In this document: one piece after another, positions 7,335-18,000 of the stretch
Numbering within the stretch: position 1 is the stretch's first letter
How the letters are laid out: the number at the start of each line of letters is the position of its first letter
IMG/VR virus record: IMGVR_UViG_3300042887_003401
Location: 1-26,410 of that record
Length of the DNA stretch: 26,410 nucleotides
Strand: one strand, 5' to 3'
Source: a virus
Made by a program: the position numbers and the translations under genes
Notes under the pieces: generated by a model
Databases searched by the model: none
What the model saw: only the letters and a program-made list of their open reading frames with translations
Told to the model about the DNA's origin: nothing

Positions 7335-9311
7335 ATGCCATCATCCAATGCAAATCTTTCGGCTTTAACCACAAGCGCTGGAGCTTTAACTCCTTTTCCT
7401 TTTAATGCATCCACAACGGCATATACAGTTTATATGCCATACACAGCATATGAAACTCCTACACGAACAGTAACACCAACCGTAGCGGATACTGGATTAG
7501 CTACAGTTAAAGTTAATGGTGTTAGCGTAACTTCAGGATCAGCTAGTGCGGCAACTTTTATAAATGTAGGCAGTAATGTTTTTACAATAGTTGTTACCGC
7601 AGAAGATGCAACTACAAAAACATATACCGTTAATGTTATACGGGCTGCAGCGTCAACGGTCAGTTCATTATCAGCAATCGGTTTATCAGCTGGACAATTA
7701 TCTCCAGCCTTTTCTGCTGAAAACAATTCATACAGCGTTGATGTATCAACCGAAACTACTACATTGGCTATCACTCCAACTAGCACGTCTGCCAATTCAA
7801 AGATTGATGTAGAAGGAAGTGATGTAACCTCAGGAGCATCTAGTATAGCATTAAATCTTATTATTGGTACAAACATATTGGTAATTACATGTACTGCTGA
7901 AGATGGCGTCAGCGCATCAACATACACTCTTACCGTTATGCGCGCAGATTTTTCTGATAGCATTTCAACTTTTGAATCAAAATCAAATGCGCTTGGGTAC
8001 GGTGTATCGGACGTTTCAATACTTGATACTTTTAATGTAAACGACTTGCAACTTGTTAATCAGGTACAAAGTTTAGCAGATTGTGCTAAGAATTTGCCAC
8101 ATCGCTTGATGGAAATGGGTATCAAGAAAGCTACAGAATTGGTACTCAATAATCCAACAGCCACTTCTTTACTATTACAACTTGATGCTCTTGCAAAAAA
8201 ATATGATGCTATCAAAAAAATAGCTGATCTAGCAAATCCCAAAAAGACTAAACCCGAAACTCTTATTGAAGCATTGCTTGCATCGCAAGGATTGACTGGA
8301 ATAGCATTGGTAAATAAAATTAATGCCATAGTAAACAACTTTTCTGATGTCTCTGGGCTATCAGATATACTCAATAATTTAAACAATCTTGATGTTTGTC
8401 AAACCGCTAACTATTTACCAGGAGGCGCATCCGTTCCCAACCCTACAAACATACCATTAGCAAATCCTCCACCAGCTGTAGGAGGTGTCATATCTCCAGT
8501 AGCAAATGCTTCTTATGATCCTAAACCTAAAGATGAGTATGATGCATTTATCTTCCAATTAAAAGAATATCTTGATAAAGACCCTCAAAGAGTAGCAGCA
8601 TTAGGTGGCACAGATTTGCAAAATTACATACGCATGCTAGCAGTATTAAACACGCTTGCATATTCATATCATGATAATATTAGTCGAACAACCGATGATG
8701 GTAAAGACCTTGAATATAAAGCAACATATCTTAAATTGGTATCAGACGAATTGAGTAAACATCCTGAATGGGACGCTGCAACAAAACTTGATTATAAAGG
8801 GCGGAGCGCTGCAATTGAAAATGAAATAACACGCAATACCAATGCAATTCGTTCTTATTACGCGCGTAATTCTGCAGCTACTGGAGAATGGATAACTATG
8901 TATATGACAGTGTATGGATCTGCTGCCATAGATAAGACTACCGCACAGGATCAGATTAAAGCTGATAGTGGAGTTGGTGGATATGAAGGTTTTAGTCAAA
9001 GCAAAGGAGCATATGGTGCAACTCTGGTGGAAGGAGTTAGTGTGGCATCCAACTATTGGACTGGTAAAACTGTTCTTGAAATACGTTATGCCGAAGATCA
9101 AACACCCGTTGGGAGTGGGCGCGTAACCGTTCATGACACTGGCGGTATGTCAAACAATGTGATTGATTATTATTGCGGCTCCAATCTGTCTCTATACAAA
9201 TCAATTCAAAATAAAGGCATCAATACTGGTGGAAAAACAAAACCATCATATGCTGTACCAATCCAAGTTCGTGTTGTAAGCGGTGCGCCAAAAGCAGGCA
9301 AGACGCTTTGA
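7335..9311 (+). CDS. hub-associated protein with two cadherin-like domains and a possible 3D-type C-terminus
   Basis: 658 residues. Two tandem N-terminal domains (about 5-105 and 110-205) match the cadherin-like beta-sandwich family PF12733: 'LSAL.TSAGAL.PFPFNASTTAYTVYMP', 'GSNVFTIVVTAEDATTKTYTVNVIRA', then 'SAGQLSPAFSAENNSYSVDV', 'GTNILVITCTAEDGVSASTYTLTVMRA'. The middle (210-390) is mainly helical; a Pro-rich linker (about 390-430) and another helical part follow. The C-terminus (about 535-658) contains 'VTVHDTGGMSNNVIDYYCGS', resembling the double-psi barrel 3D domain core (A.DTGGAIKGNRIDLYF), with Asp601 and Asp611 in the places of the conserved Asp pair. That would make it wall-active, like MltA-type transglycosylases; this is inference. 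Position between the needle and gp25 suggests a spike or hub accessory. The start is 1 nt after the needle stop. Confidence 0.7.
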   Translation: MPSSNANLSALTTSAGALTPFPFNASTTAYTVYMPYTAYETPTRTVTPTVADTGLATVKVNGVSVTSGSASAATFINVGSNVFTIVVTAEDATTKTYTVNVIRAAASTVSSLSAIGLSAGQLSPAFSAENNSYSVDVSTETTTLAITPTSTSANSKIDVEGSDVTSGASSIALNLIIGTNILVITCTAEDGVSASTYTLTVMRADFSDSISTFESKSNALGYGVSDVSILDTFNVNDLQLVNQVQSLADCAKNLPHRLMEMGIKKATELVLNNPTATSLLLQLDALAKKYDAIKKIADLANPKKTKPETLIEALLASQGLTGIALVNKINAIVNNFSDVSGLSDILNNLNNLDVCQTANYLPGGASVPNPTNIPLANPPPAVGGVISPVANASYDPKPKDEYDAFIFQLKEYLDKDPQRVAALGGTDLQNYIRMLAVLNTLAYSYHDNISRTTDDGKDLEYKATYLKLVSDELSKHPEWDAATKLDYKGRSAAIENEITRNTNAIRSYYARNSAATGEWITMYMTVYGSAAIDKTTAQDQIKADSGVGGYEGFSQSKGAYGATLVEGVSVASNYWTGKTVLEIRYAEDQTPVGSGRVTVHDTGGMSNNVIDYYCGSNLSLYKSIQNKGINTGGKTKPSYAVPIQVRVVSGAPKAGKTL

Positions 9312-9319
9312 TATAAATA
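9312..9319 (+). promoter_or_regulatory. T4-type late promoter before gp25
   Basis: A perfect TATAAATA beginning one base after the stop of the previous gene. The predicted +1 is near 9325, leaving only about 2 nt before the gp25 ATG at 9327, so the transcript would be essentially leaderless. Confidence 0.75.
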
Positions 9320-9326
9320 GAATGTA

Positions 9327-9764
9327 ATGAGTAATATCTTATCGGATTACAATTCTTCAACCATCACTTCAAGTAATGTTGCAAAGAAGTACATATATTC
9401 CGATTTAGATTTATCATTTATCGTTCATCCGGTTCTTAAAGATATCAGGCCAATTACAGATATTGATGCTGTAAAGAACAGCATAAAAAATATAGTCCTG
9501 ACAAGTTTTTATGATCATCCGTTTCATCCTGAAATTGGAAGTGGTGTTCGCGCTTTACTGTTTGAGCCAGCTAGTATTTTTACTGCTCTTTCGTTAAAGG
9601 ATGAAATCTTGCGATGCCTTGGTCAGTTTGAACCAAGAATAAACAATGTGACCGTTCAAATATATGATGATAGCGACAACAATGCATACCGCATAACCAT
9701 AGGATTTGTTGTACTATACGATCAAGAAGAAGAAGTTCAATTTTATTTAACCCGTTTAAGATAA
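9327..9764 (+). CDS. 25: gp25 baseplate wedge protein
   Basis: 145 residues matching the GPW/gp25 family (T4 gp25 is 132 residues): 'YSDLDLSFIVHPVLKDIRPITDIDAVKNSIKNIVLT' (about 23-58), 'FHPEIGSGVRALLFEP', and the conserved EPRI motif at 'CLGQFEPRINNV', ending in 'VQFYLTRLR'. gp25 is the most conserved wedge component across contractile systems; it forms a core bundle with gp6 and gp7 and starts the sheath. gp6 follows 7 nt downstream, as expected. No other Met is available near the N-terminus, so the ATG at 9327 is firm. A perfect late promoter sits 7 nt upstream, and no Shine-Dalgarno sequence is present. Confidence 0.93.
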   Translation: MSNILSDYNSSTITSSNVAKKYIYSDLDLSFIVHPVLKDIRPITDIDAVKNSIKNIVLTSFYDHPFHPEIGSGVRALLFEPASIFTALSLKDEILRCLGQFEPRINNVTVQIYDDSDNNAYRITIGFVVLYDQEEEVQFYLTRLR

Positions 9765-9771
9765 TCAATAT

Positions 9772-11634
9772 ATGTCAATTTCTAGACAAACACTAAATGT
9801 AACCGAATTGGATTTTGATGCAATCAAACAAAATCTAATTGATTATTTTACAACAAGCGATTCACCATTTAGTGATTGGAATTATGCTGGCAGCGGATTA
9901 AACCAACTGCTAGATGTATTAGCATACAACACACACTATAATGCAATTTTGGCGCATATGGCACTAAATGAAACATTTATTGACAGCGCCCAATTGCGCA
10001 GCAGTGTAGTTTCAAATGCAAAACTTGTTGGCTATATTCCTCGCAGTAAAGCTAGTGCTTCTGCTTCAATAAATGTTTCATTTGTTGGTGACGGGCGATC
10101 AGCCATTACTTTACCACGCGGAAGCAATTTTAAAACAAGTATCAATGGAAAAACTTATGTGTTTCTAAACCTCGATGAATTGGTTATAAACAAAGACTCT
10201 GGGCAAAATTTATATACCGAAACAATTAAAGTTCAACAAGGTAGTATTGAGACTAAACGTTTTCAGGTTAATAATGTATCCGAAAAATTAACATATCAAA
10301 TTGATGATGAAAATGTTGATATTAGTACACTTATTGTTAGAGTATACAACAGCAGCAGCCAACAAACTGCTGACATCTATACTCCTTTTACTGAAGTAAG
10401 CATAGGAAGTATAAATGGCGATAGCCAAATTTATCTTCTTAACGAAAATGTTTATGGCAAATATCAAATAGAGTTTGGTAATAATATTTTTGGAAAACGC
10501 CCTAACAATTTAAGCATAATTGAATTTGAATATCTAACAACCGCTGGTGTCGATAGCAACGGCGCAAATTCATTTCAGTACATAGGCACCTTGCCGTCTG
10601 GTGCAACCAGCATACTTCCTATAATTACTGTTAGCTCCGCAGCAGGTGGTAACAGTAAAGAAGATATTGAAAGTATTCGATTCAATGCGCCCAATTCATT
10701 TGTCAGTCAAAACCGTGCAGTAACAGCGGATGACTACAAAACAATTATTACTGCTAAATTTCCATCAACCCAAAGTATAGCTGTATGGGGCGGTGAAGAT
10801 AATGACCCTCCTCAATATGGTAAAGCTTTCATTTGTGTAAAACCAAAAGATGCATTGTATTTAACAGCTACACAGAAAGCAGAAATACTCAACATTGTTA
10901 AATACAAAAAGGTATTGAGTATTACTCCTGAGTTTGTAGATCCTGAATATATCAACTTAAGCTTGGACGTGTTGTTCAAATATAACAATACCAAAACAAA
11001 TCTTTCAAAAGGTGAGCTTGAAGGAAAAATATACACAGCGGTTAATGGTTTTGGTGTTGCATACCTTGAGTCATTTGATGGTGTATTCCGACATTCATCA
11101 TTGTTAAAAACTATTGATACATATAGTCCTGCAATTTTAAACAGTTTGGTGCGTGTATATGTATCCAAATCTTTTGTGGTGGATCCGCAAAATCAGTCAG
11201 CGAATACTATATACTATGGCACAGCCTTAACTAATGATGAAGATGGTTATGTTATAATTTCTTCTTCATCTTTTAATATCAATGCAACACAGTGTTATTA
11301 TGGTGATGAAGCTATAGCTGGTGACCCAACATATCACAGATTGTACGTTTATTATTTGGGCGCTGCCGGTGAGCGAGTAAAAATAAACAGCGATGTTGGT
11401 CGTATCAACCTTGTTACTGGAAAAGTTGAATTGGCTGAATTGTATGTTGATGGCGGAGAGCCATTAACAATCACACTAAACTTATTGCCTGCAAGCAACG
11501 ATATTGCTCCTAAGAAAAACCAACTTATAAGAATTGATATGAATTTGGTAAATGTTAGCGGAGAAGTTGACAGCATTGCAATTGGTGGAAGCAGTCGCTC
11601 AGTTGACTACAACACATTTAAACGAGATCGCTAA
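9772..11634 (+). CDS. 6: gp6 baseplate wedge protein (Baseplate_J-like)
   Basis: 620 residues, near T4 gp6 (660). The N-terminus 'LDFDAIKQNLIDYFTTSDSPFSDWNYAGSGLNQLLDVLAYNTHYNAILAHMALNETFIDSAQLRSSV' with 'AKLVGYIPRSKASASA' is diagnostic of gp6 of T4-like phages. The central region 'VSSAAGGNSKEDIESIRFNAPNSFVSQNRAVTADDYKTIITAKFP' is the Baseplate_J core shared with P2 gpJ-type proteins. The C-terminus carries a gp6 dimer-type domain (GRINLVTGKVELAEL). gp6 forms the inner iris ring of the baseplate around gp25 and the gp7-type protein. It starts 7 nt after gp25 with no Shine-Dalgarno sequence; it ends 5 nt before the next gene. Confidence 0.93.
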   Translation: MSISRQTLNVTELDFDAIKQNLIDYFTTSDSPFSDWNYAGSGLNQLLDVLAYNTHYNAILAHMALNETFIDSAQLRSSVVSNAKLVGYIPRSKASASASINVSFVGDGRSAITLPRGSNFKTSINGKTYVFLNLDELVINKDSGQNLYTETIKVQQGSIETKRFQVNNVSEKLTYQIDDENVDISTLIVRVYNSSSQQTADIYTPFTEVSIGSINGDSQIYLLNENVYGKYQIEFGNNIFGKRPNNLSIIEFEYLTTAGVDSNGANSFQYIGTLPSGATSILPIITVSSAAGGNSKEDIESIRFNAPNSFVSQNRAVTADDYKTIITAKFPSTQSIAVWGGEDNDPPQYGKAFICVKPKDALYLTATQKAEILNIVKYKKVLSITPEFVDPEYINLSLDVLFKYNNTKTNLSKGELEGKIYTAVNGFGVAYLESFDGVFRHSSLLKTIDTYSPAILNSLVRVYVSKSFVVDPQNQSANTIYYGTALTNDEDGYVIISSSSFNINATQCYYGDEAIAGDPTYHRLYVYYLGAAGERVKINSDVGRINLVTGKVELAELYVDGGEPLTITLNLLPASNDIAPKKNQLIRIDMNLVNVSGEVDSIAIGGSSRSVDYNTFKRDR

Positions 11635-11639
11635 ATCTT

Positions 11640-13595
11640 ATGTTATTAAGTATTGCAGACGGCCGCCCACGAAATCTTGAAAGTGTACGTACACAATCAT
11701 TGTTTCCTGACAATATACAATCTGGTGCAGCAAATATCATTGCATTTATTCAAGAGTATTATAACTACATCAATACTCATGGATTGCCTTCGGCTGAAAT
11801 CGGCAGCATAATTACAGATAAAGATATTGATGTTGTAAGCAATAACTATCTTGATAGCATAGGCAATCTTATTGCAAACAATATACCCAACAGTACTTCT
11901 TTAGATAAAGTCTCATTGTATAAAATTATTGTAAAGTATTACAATACGCGCGGTAGTGAAGATAGTATAACTGCATTCTTTAAGATATTCTTAAATGAAA
12001 CCGTTTCAATCTTTTATCCTAAAGAATACCTGTTTACACCTTCAAGCGGTAAGATCAATTGGGATCCATATGATGTGCCACCATTAGAATTGACGGCGGC
12101 TCCAGTCAATGGAGTAGCTGACACCATTACTATCAATAACAGTGGCTTTGAAAATCTAATAATTGCCGACAGTAACGATTCGCTATTAACATTAAATGAT
12201 ACCACAGTAATAACATTAGACCCAGTCCTTACTAGTGAAGGTGTTGTTATAAACTTTCCAACACTAACGTATGCTGGGTTTTATAATGGACGACTTGCAT
12301 ACACCAGTACTGGCACACTAACGAATTTATTACAGCAACCGTACGCGTTATATTATGATGAGCAATACGCGGCATGGATATTGCGTGGAGGTGTTGGTGC
12401 AACCGCTGGCTATTGGTATAGCACGCAAATCACTGGTGCCAATCTACTAGCGCCTCCCACAAATCAAGGAGCTGTTTGGGCTCCCAAGTTATCGTCAACA
12501 GTAGGTGTTCCATTTTTAAATTTTGTTGATGGAGATGCTGCAGCTACACAACCAACAAATGGCAATCTTTATGCACGAACAGGAACCTTTCCAAATCGCA
12601 CTGTTTACAAATGTGTTGATGACGGCAGTTTACCTGGGCATAGTATAATTTGGCAATTGCAAAGCGGTCCAGAATATGTATATGAAGATCATAAAGGATT
12701 TGCTTCAGACTCTTATAAGATTCAGGATAGCAACTATTGGCAAAACTATTCATATGACATACAATCCAACAGCGATGCAACTGTATGGCGTAATGCATTT
12801 TTAAAATTTGTTCATCCAGCTGGTTTAAAACTATTTACTTCGCTACTATTGGAAATACAAAGTCTTAATGTTTGGGATTCGTTTATTTCATACCAATTGC
12901 CAAACCCACAAGATCGTTATAGTTGGTTGGGCGCTTTAAATCCAACAGATACATATCAACGTCATACACCAAAATACCAACCGGGCTGGTTGTCGATTAG
13001 TGATCTTGAATACATCTTTACTGTATTATTCGCTGAAGGCAGTATAGCATTATCGCGTGAAGTAATCATGATCTTTCAACTCATTATGTCTTCGGAATAT
13101 AGTGAAAGACAGCTAGTTAGCCAAGAGTATGATCTTAATGGAATAAAGTTTAGAGACCCATCATGTTTGGGCGATGGCTTTTTGGGTAGTGACAGAACAA
13201 TTTCTTCAATGATCAATTCAGGTCTTGCAACAGTTATAGTTTCTTCTGTTATTGGAAGTGGAGCTGCAGGGCCCGTTGCAAGCGTTACCATTCTTAATGC
13301 AGGTGTTGGATATATTGTTGGTACTGGTAAAGTTACAACTGGTGGATCTGGAAGTAATTTCGCATTAAACATAACTGCGGTTGATAACAATGGAGGAATT
13401 ACTTCTATATCAACACCATTGAATACTTTAGGTTTTAATTATAAAGTTGGCGACGTTCTTACAATTACCAATGGAGCATTTAATTATCTACATTCTTATG
13501 CTTATAAGATGTTGAATGTATCTTCCATTGTAAGAAGCGGCTCTGGTAGTGCAACCACACAAACTGAGTTAATAGCCAACTATCCACTCGTATAA
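11640..13595 (+). CDS. baseplate wedge/structural protein in gp7 position
   Basis: 651 residues. The first 150 residues match a conserved phage baseplate-associated family: 'SLFPDNIQSGAANIIAFIQEYYNYINTHG', 'TDKDIDVVSNNYLDSIGNLIANNIP', 'LYKIIVKYYNTRGSEDSITAFFKIFLNETVSIFYPKEYLF'. The middle (about 150-480) is beta-rich and includes 'WQLQSGPEYVYEDHKGFASD' and a helical 'WRNAFLKFVHPAGLKLFTSLLLEIQS'. Near the C-terminus (about 545-615) is a beta module with 'VTILNAGVGYIVGTGKV', shared in style with the next two genes. It lies exactly between gp6 and gp8, where T4 has gp7 (1032 residues), so it is the best gp7 equivalent here; no convincing sequence match to T4 gp7 is visible. It starts 5 nt after gp6; its stop overlaps a late promoter. 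Confidence 0.65.
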   Translation: MLLSIADGRPRNLESVRTQSLFPDNIQSGAANIIAFIQEYYNYINTHGLPSAEIGSIITDKDIDVVSNNYLDSIGNLIANNIPNSTSLDKVSLYKIIVKYYNTRGSEDSITAFFKIFLNETVSIFYPKEYLFTPSSGKINWDPYDVPPLELTAAPVNGVADTITINNSGFENLIIADSNDSLLTLNDTTVITLDPVLTSEGVVINFPTLTYAGFYNGRLAYTSTGTLTNLLQQPYALYYDEQYAAWILRGGVGATAGYWYSTQITGANLLAPPTNQGAVWAPKLSSTVGVPFLNFVDGDAAATQPTNGNLYARTGTFPNRTVYKCVDDGSLPGHSIIWQLQSGPEYVYEDHKGFASDSYKIQDSNYWQNYSYDIQSNSDATVWRNAFLKFVHPAGLKLFTSLLLEIQSLNVWDSFISYQLPNPQDRYSWLGALNPTDTYQRHTPKYQPGWLSISDLEYIFTVLFAEGSIALSREVIMIFQLIMSSEYSERQLVSQEYDLNGIKFRDPSCLGDGFLGSDRTISSMINSGLATVIVSSVIGSGAAGPVASVTILNAGVGYIVGTGKVTTGGSGSNFALNITAVDNNGGITSISTPLNTLGFNYKVGDVLTITNGAFNYLHSYAYKMLNVSSIVRSGSGSATTQTELIANYPLV

Positions 13596-13598
13596 ATA
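13591..13598 (+). promoter_or_regulatory. T4-type late promoter before gp8
   Basis: A perfect TATAAATA overlapping the stop codon of the upstream gene (TAA at 13593-13595). The predicted +1 is near 13604, giving a leader of about 14 nt to the gp8 ATG at 13618. The leader is A/T only apart from one C and has no Shine-Dalgarno sequence. Confidence 0.8.
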
Positions 13599-13617
13599 GA
13601 TTCAAATAATATAAAAT

Positions 13618-15009
13618 ATGTCAGCAATTATTACAGACAACTTTCGCAGAAATAGTGCAAAATTATTTTTAAACGATATAGCCGGAGTCACCAATAACTA
13701 TTACTTGGGAATTGGCAAATCTGACAAATGGCCTAATGCAGGTGCTGTAACAGAAGATGCTTCTGGTTATAACGTTGCTGCTCCAGTTGGATCATTTAGC
13801 GATGCGTTAGAAGTGTTGAATAATGTTGCCACATTTAGCAAACTTGGAGCTAGCAATACAACACTAGTAATTCCAAACGTACCATATGCTAGCGGTAACA
13901 GATATAAAGCATATAATAGTTATGACAGCGGTTGCTTTTATGCAACTGGAAACCTGTTGCCATGTTATGCAACAACGCCAACTGGTATGTATCTTTGCTT
14001 AGCTAACAATTCCGGAGGTCTTACCGCCAGCCCACCATCCGATACATCTACATATGCTCCAGCCCAAGGTGGTGATAATTATGTTTGGATTTTGGTGCAA
14101 CCTGTAAGTCAGCTTGGAACGGCATTCATAACTGATCAATTTATTGAGGTAAGTCAGACGCCATTGACTAGTACTCCGTTGGCAAACAGTACAGCTTACG
14201 GCGGACTATGCAGCCCAGTGTTTCACGTGGTGAATGGCGGATCTGGATATACTGGAACGGCTCCAGTAGTAACATTACGAGGAAGCGATGCCGTCGGAAC
14301 CACAACATATACTCAAACGTTGACAGCTACAGTTGTAGGCGGAGTTATTACTGGAGTTATACACAGCCTCACTTTAGCTAACTGGCCAAAAGGATTGCAG
14401 GTTGCATCTGTAGAAGTTACTCATGCTACAGGCACTGGCGCAATTGTTGTTCCGGTCATTGCACCACGTTTAGGATATGGTCATATCCCAGCTGCTGTTA
14501 TGCCATCTTGGTATGCTGGTGTATCTGTTGATTTGCCTGATGGTATCAGCTCAGATAACTTTTATACTCCATATCGTCAAGTTTCGATTGTTCGCAATCC
14601 GAACACAACGGCTACAACTGCAAATGCATTGCGATCACTTACTTTACCAACTGGTCATAGTGTTCCTTCTATTACTGACGCTAATGCTTTGATAACTGAT
14701 GCCAGTGGAGTACCATTTGCAGTTGCTGATGCAGTTGTTGGAAATACTTTATATTTCCACCAAAATTACACTTCAGGCTTTAAAGAACTAGCTGCAAGCA
14801 CTACTTTCCGTTTATCAACCACAGGATCTACCAATTATACATACACCGCGGTTAATGCTTCAGAATGTACATCAAACTTTAATGGCATTACTGGTGGAGA
14901 TGGTATATTTGCACGTACCGTTGGAGAAGTTGTATTTGTTGAGAATCGCAAAAAAATTACACGTAGTGCTGGTCAAACTGAAAAAATCAAAATAATCATT
15001 CAATTCTAA
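13618..15009 (+). CDS. 8: gp8 baseplate wedge protein
   Basis: 463 residues (T4 gp8 is 334). The N-terminus 'ITDNFRRNSAKLFLNDIAGVTNNYYLGIGKSDKWPN' is the characteristic gp8 start, with 'YLGIGKSD.W' equivalent to the T4 'F.TFGRSEPW' region. Other family marks are 'SFSDALEVLNNVATFSKLGA', 'VPRxxY'-like 'NVPYASGNRYKAYNS', 'CLANNSGGLTASPP' and 'GDNYVWILVQPVS'. Residues about 199-283 hold an extra beta module (VVNGGSGYTGTAPVVTLRG and GGVITGVI), which likely explains the added length. The C-terminal half resembles the repeated second domain (PTGHSVPSIT, then 'GEVVFVENRKKITRSAGQTEKIKIIIQF'). gp8 forms a dimer on the wedge contacting gp7, gp6 and gp10. The stop overlaps the next ATG as TAATG. Confidence 0.87.
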   Translation: MSAIITDNFRRNSAKLFLNDIAGVTNNYYLGIGKSDKWPNAGAVTEDASGYNVAAPVGSFSDALEVLNNVATFSKLGASNTTLVIPNVPYASGNRYKAYNSYDSGCFYATGNLLPCYATTPTGMYLCLANNSGGLTASPPSDTSTYAPAQGGDNYVWILVQPVSQLGTAFITDQFIEVSQTPLTSTPLANSTAYGGLCSPVFHVVNGGSGYTGTAPVVTLRGSDAVGTTTYTQTLTATVVGGVITGVIHSLTLANWPKGLQVASVEVTHATGTGAIVVPVIAPRLGYGHIPAAVMPSWYAGVSVDLPDGISSDNFYTPYRQVSIVRNPNTTATTANALRSLTLPTGHSVPSITDANALITDASGVPFAVADAVVGNTLYFHQNYTSGFKELAASTTFRLSTTGSTNYTYTAVNASECTSNFNGITGGDGIFARTVGEVVFVENRKKITRSAGQTEKIKIIIQF

Positions 15010-18000
15010 TGCCAATTACAACAGACAACAATATATACCGCGATGATTTTACGGCTTCGAATGTAGATGCAAAAAATTATTTGCGTATCTTGTTTAAAGC
15101 AGGATACAGTGTTCAGGTTCGTGAATTGAATCAGATGCAGAGCATACTGCAAAACCAAATCAATAAATTTGGTCTGAGCGTATGGAAGGATGGAGCTGCA
15201 GTTATTGGTGGCAGTTGTACATATGACCAAACCATTCAATACATTGATGCTACGGTTACTGGTACTAATGTATCAACCGCAATCCTTGCATCAACTAACA
15301 TACTCCCTTTTAATGGATTAGCTGCAAGTATATTGGGTGTAAAAAGTTTAGGCGTAAGCGGTGCATACCGCATATTCTTAAGATACAATAATAGCGCAAC
15401 CGGTGGTGTAGTTGCAGCATACTCTATCAGCAATGCTTTAAGCACAAACAATGCATTGAATGTTGCTGTGACAGCAACCGGTTATGCAGCTGGCATATTT
15501 CTTTCAAAAGGAGTATTCTTCACAAAAGGAAGTTTTGTTGCAACTGATGCACAAAGTGTTTTCTTTACGCTAGATACTAAAGATGCTAGTGTAAACGGTA
15601 AAGCTTACCTTTACGTAGCTGAAACATTTGTTGACTATACAACTGATGCATCATTAACAGACAATGCAAATGGTACTCCCAATTATAATGCTCCTGGCGC
15701 TGATCGTTATGCTGTAGATTTGACATTAACCTTTGAAGCGGACGGGAGTGCAGCCAACACATCAGATAAAATTTCTCTGTTGACAGTTGTTAATAGCGTA
15801 CCTGCGGTAGCAATGCGCGATCGTTATAGCGATCTAGACCGTCAACTTGCACAACGCACATATGAAGAAAGCGGAAGTTATACACTCAATCCGTTTAGGG
15901 CTCACATTCGCGAATTGTATAACAATGGCAGCAACTATGGCCGTTATGTTAGCTCTGAATTGGATAAAGCTGGTTATAGTATTAGTGCAGGCGACTTGCC
16001 AGCTAGCATAGCTGACGCACAAACGCGCTACAGCTTGGGTATTGATCCGTCGGTTGCCTATGTGTATGGCTACCGCGTTGCACCACTCGACAAGAACGAA
16101 TTGAATGCTCCCAAGGCACGCACACTTTCACCATTGACACCAGCCAATACATATGCGAATATTGGAAACTATGTGATTGGATCTTTTGAGTCTGGTTCAT
16201 ACTTGCCCATCATCACAGAGATCAGTAGTACATACAGAGTTGGACTAACTAAAACATATGATGGATCACTCACAAGCACTGTCACGTCAATTTCGCTACC
16301 CAACACAACTGGCATAACAGTTGGTATGACTATGTATGGATCAACTTCTGGTCCGATGACAACCGGAGTTGTAATTACATCAGTTGGTGCAAATACTATT
16401 GGATTTACATCAACGGCTATTACAATTACTAACAATGAAGTATTAAATTTTGTAGCCGGAACAACCAAAATTAAAGCCGTTGAAGTTGAAGGCGCATCAA
16501 CATATCGCTTGTATCTTTATGACACCATCATAACTGCAACTGGAGGATTTAATTTGACTGATATTACACGAGTATGGAATACTGGTAGCACAGCTGTTAA
16601 ATTTACGGTTGCAACTGGAGGAGCACTCGCCTTTGCTAGCAATGATACTGCAGTATTCAAATTGCCGTTTGATGCAGTAAGTAGGCTGACTAATATCCAA
16701 TACAACATCCTGCATACTAGCAGCCCGGTACCAAGCCCCAATACTAGTGTTACCCAAATTACAGTGGATTGCAGTGGTGGTCGTGTATTTTCGGATACTA
16801 GCCCAGGCGGTATAATCTTTTTTGTTAATGGAGTTAGAAAAACAGATTTTACTACAAGCGAGCAGCCTGGACAAGTTTTAACATTAAGTTGGACTAGCGG
16901 GGCGTTGACCGGAGCAAACTATACTGTTATTGCACCTGTTACTGTTGGTATTCTTTCTGAGGGTGGCGCAGGCACAATAACAAAGACACTCACAGCAGAT
17001 AATCAAACAATGACTGCAACTAACGCGCAAACGGTATTTACTCTTTCTAAAGCAGAAGTATTTGCATTAACAAAAATAACTATTGGCACTGCCCCCGTAT
17101 TTGTCCCACCTCTTACTGACTGGGTTATCAGTGATGATGGGCAACGTGATAATTACTTTACAAACGTTAAGGTTAAATATATTGGTAAGAAAAACTTAGA
17201 CGGACTAAGTATAAAATTCGAGTATACCTATTTCCTGCGGTCGTCATATACCACCGTGTGTGCTGCGGTCAACAGCTATTTACCAAATTCAACAAATCAA
17301 ACACTAGGGTTAACATATTCAACCATACCATCATACAAAGGAGTACGCCTTGCTGATTGTATTGATTTCCGCCCCGTGATACTTACAGGTAGCACTGGTG
17401 TTGTAGATGTATTAAATCCTTATAGTAGCATAAGTGCGGCTGCTCAATTTTATTTGCCTAGAATTGACAAAGTGTGTGTCGATTATAATGGAAACTTTGA
17501 AATTACACAAGGGAATGCGGAATTGAATCCGCGTGTTCCTGAGACACCGCCCAAGTCGATGGCTCTATATACATTAGCGGTTCCAGCATATACACACAAT
17601 GCTACTGATATTGTTTCAACATATATTGATAACCGCCGCTATACTATGCGAGACATTGGCGGATTGGAAAGCCGCATTAAGAATATCGAATACTACACTA
17701 CACTATCATTGCTTGAAAAATCAGCAAATGATAAGCCAATTTTTGATAGCACTGGCAGCCGCTTTAAGAATGGTATATTGGTAGATTCATTCTACAATAA
17801 CAATACTGCAAACATTGGCAGTGAAGCTTACGCGGCCTCAATTGACATTACAAAAGGTATACTATACCCACAGTATTCTTCTCGTCGCTTTGACTTCAAA
17901 AAAGTTGACAACACACTATCTTCAATTAAGATTAACAGCAATACTGCTACTTTAGCATATTCCGAAACTCCACTAATCTCTCAATCATATGCTACTGAAT

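Noticed and set aside
7430-7963. 177-codon minus-strand open frame opposite the cadherin-like domains
   Set aside because: A shadow of Val/Thr-rich coding sequence; no start context or family pattern, while the plus frame matches PF12733 twice.
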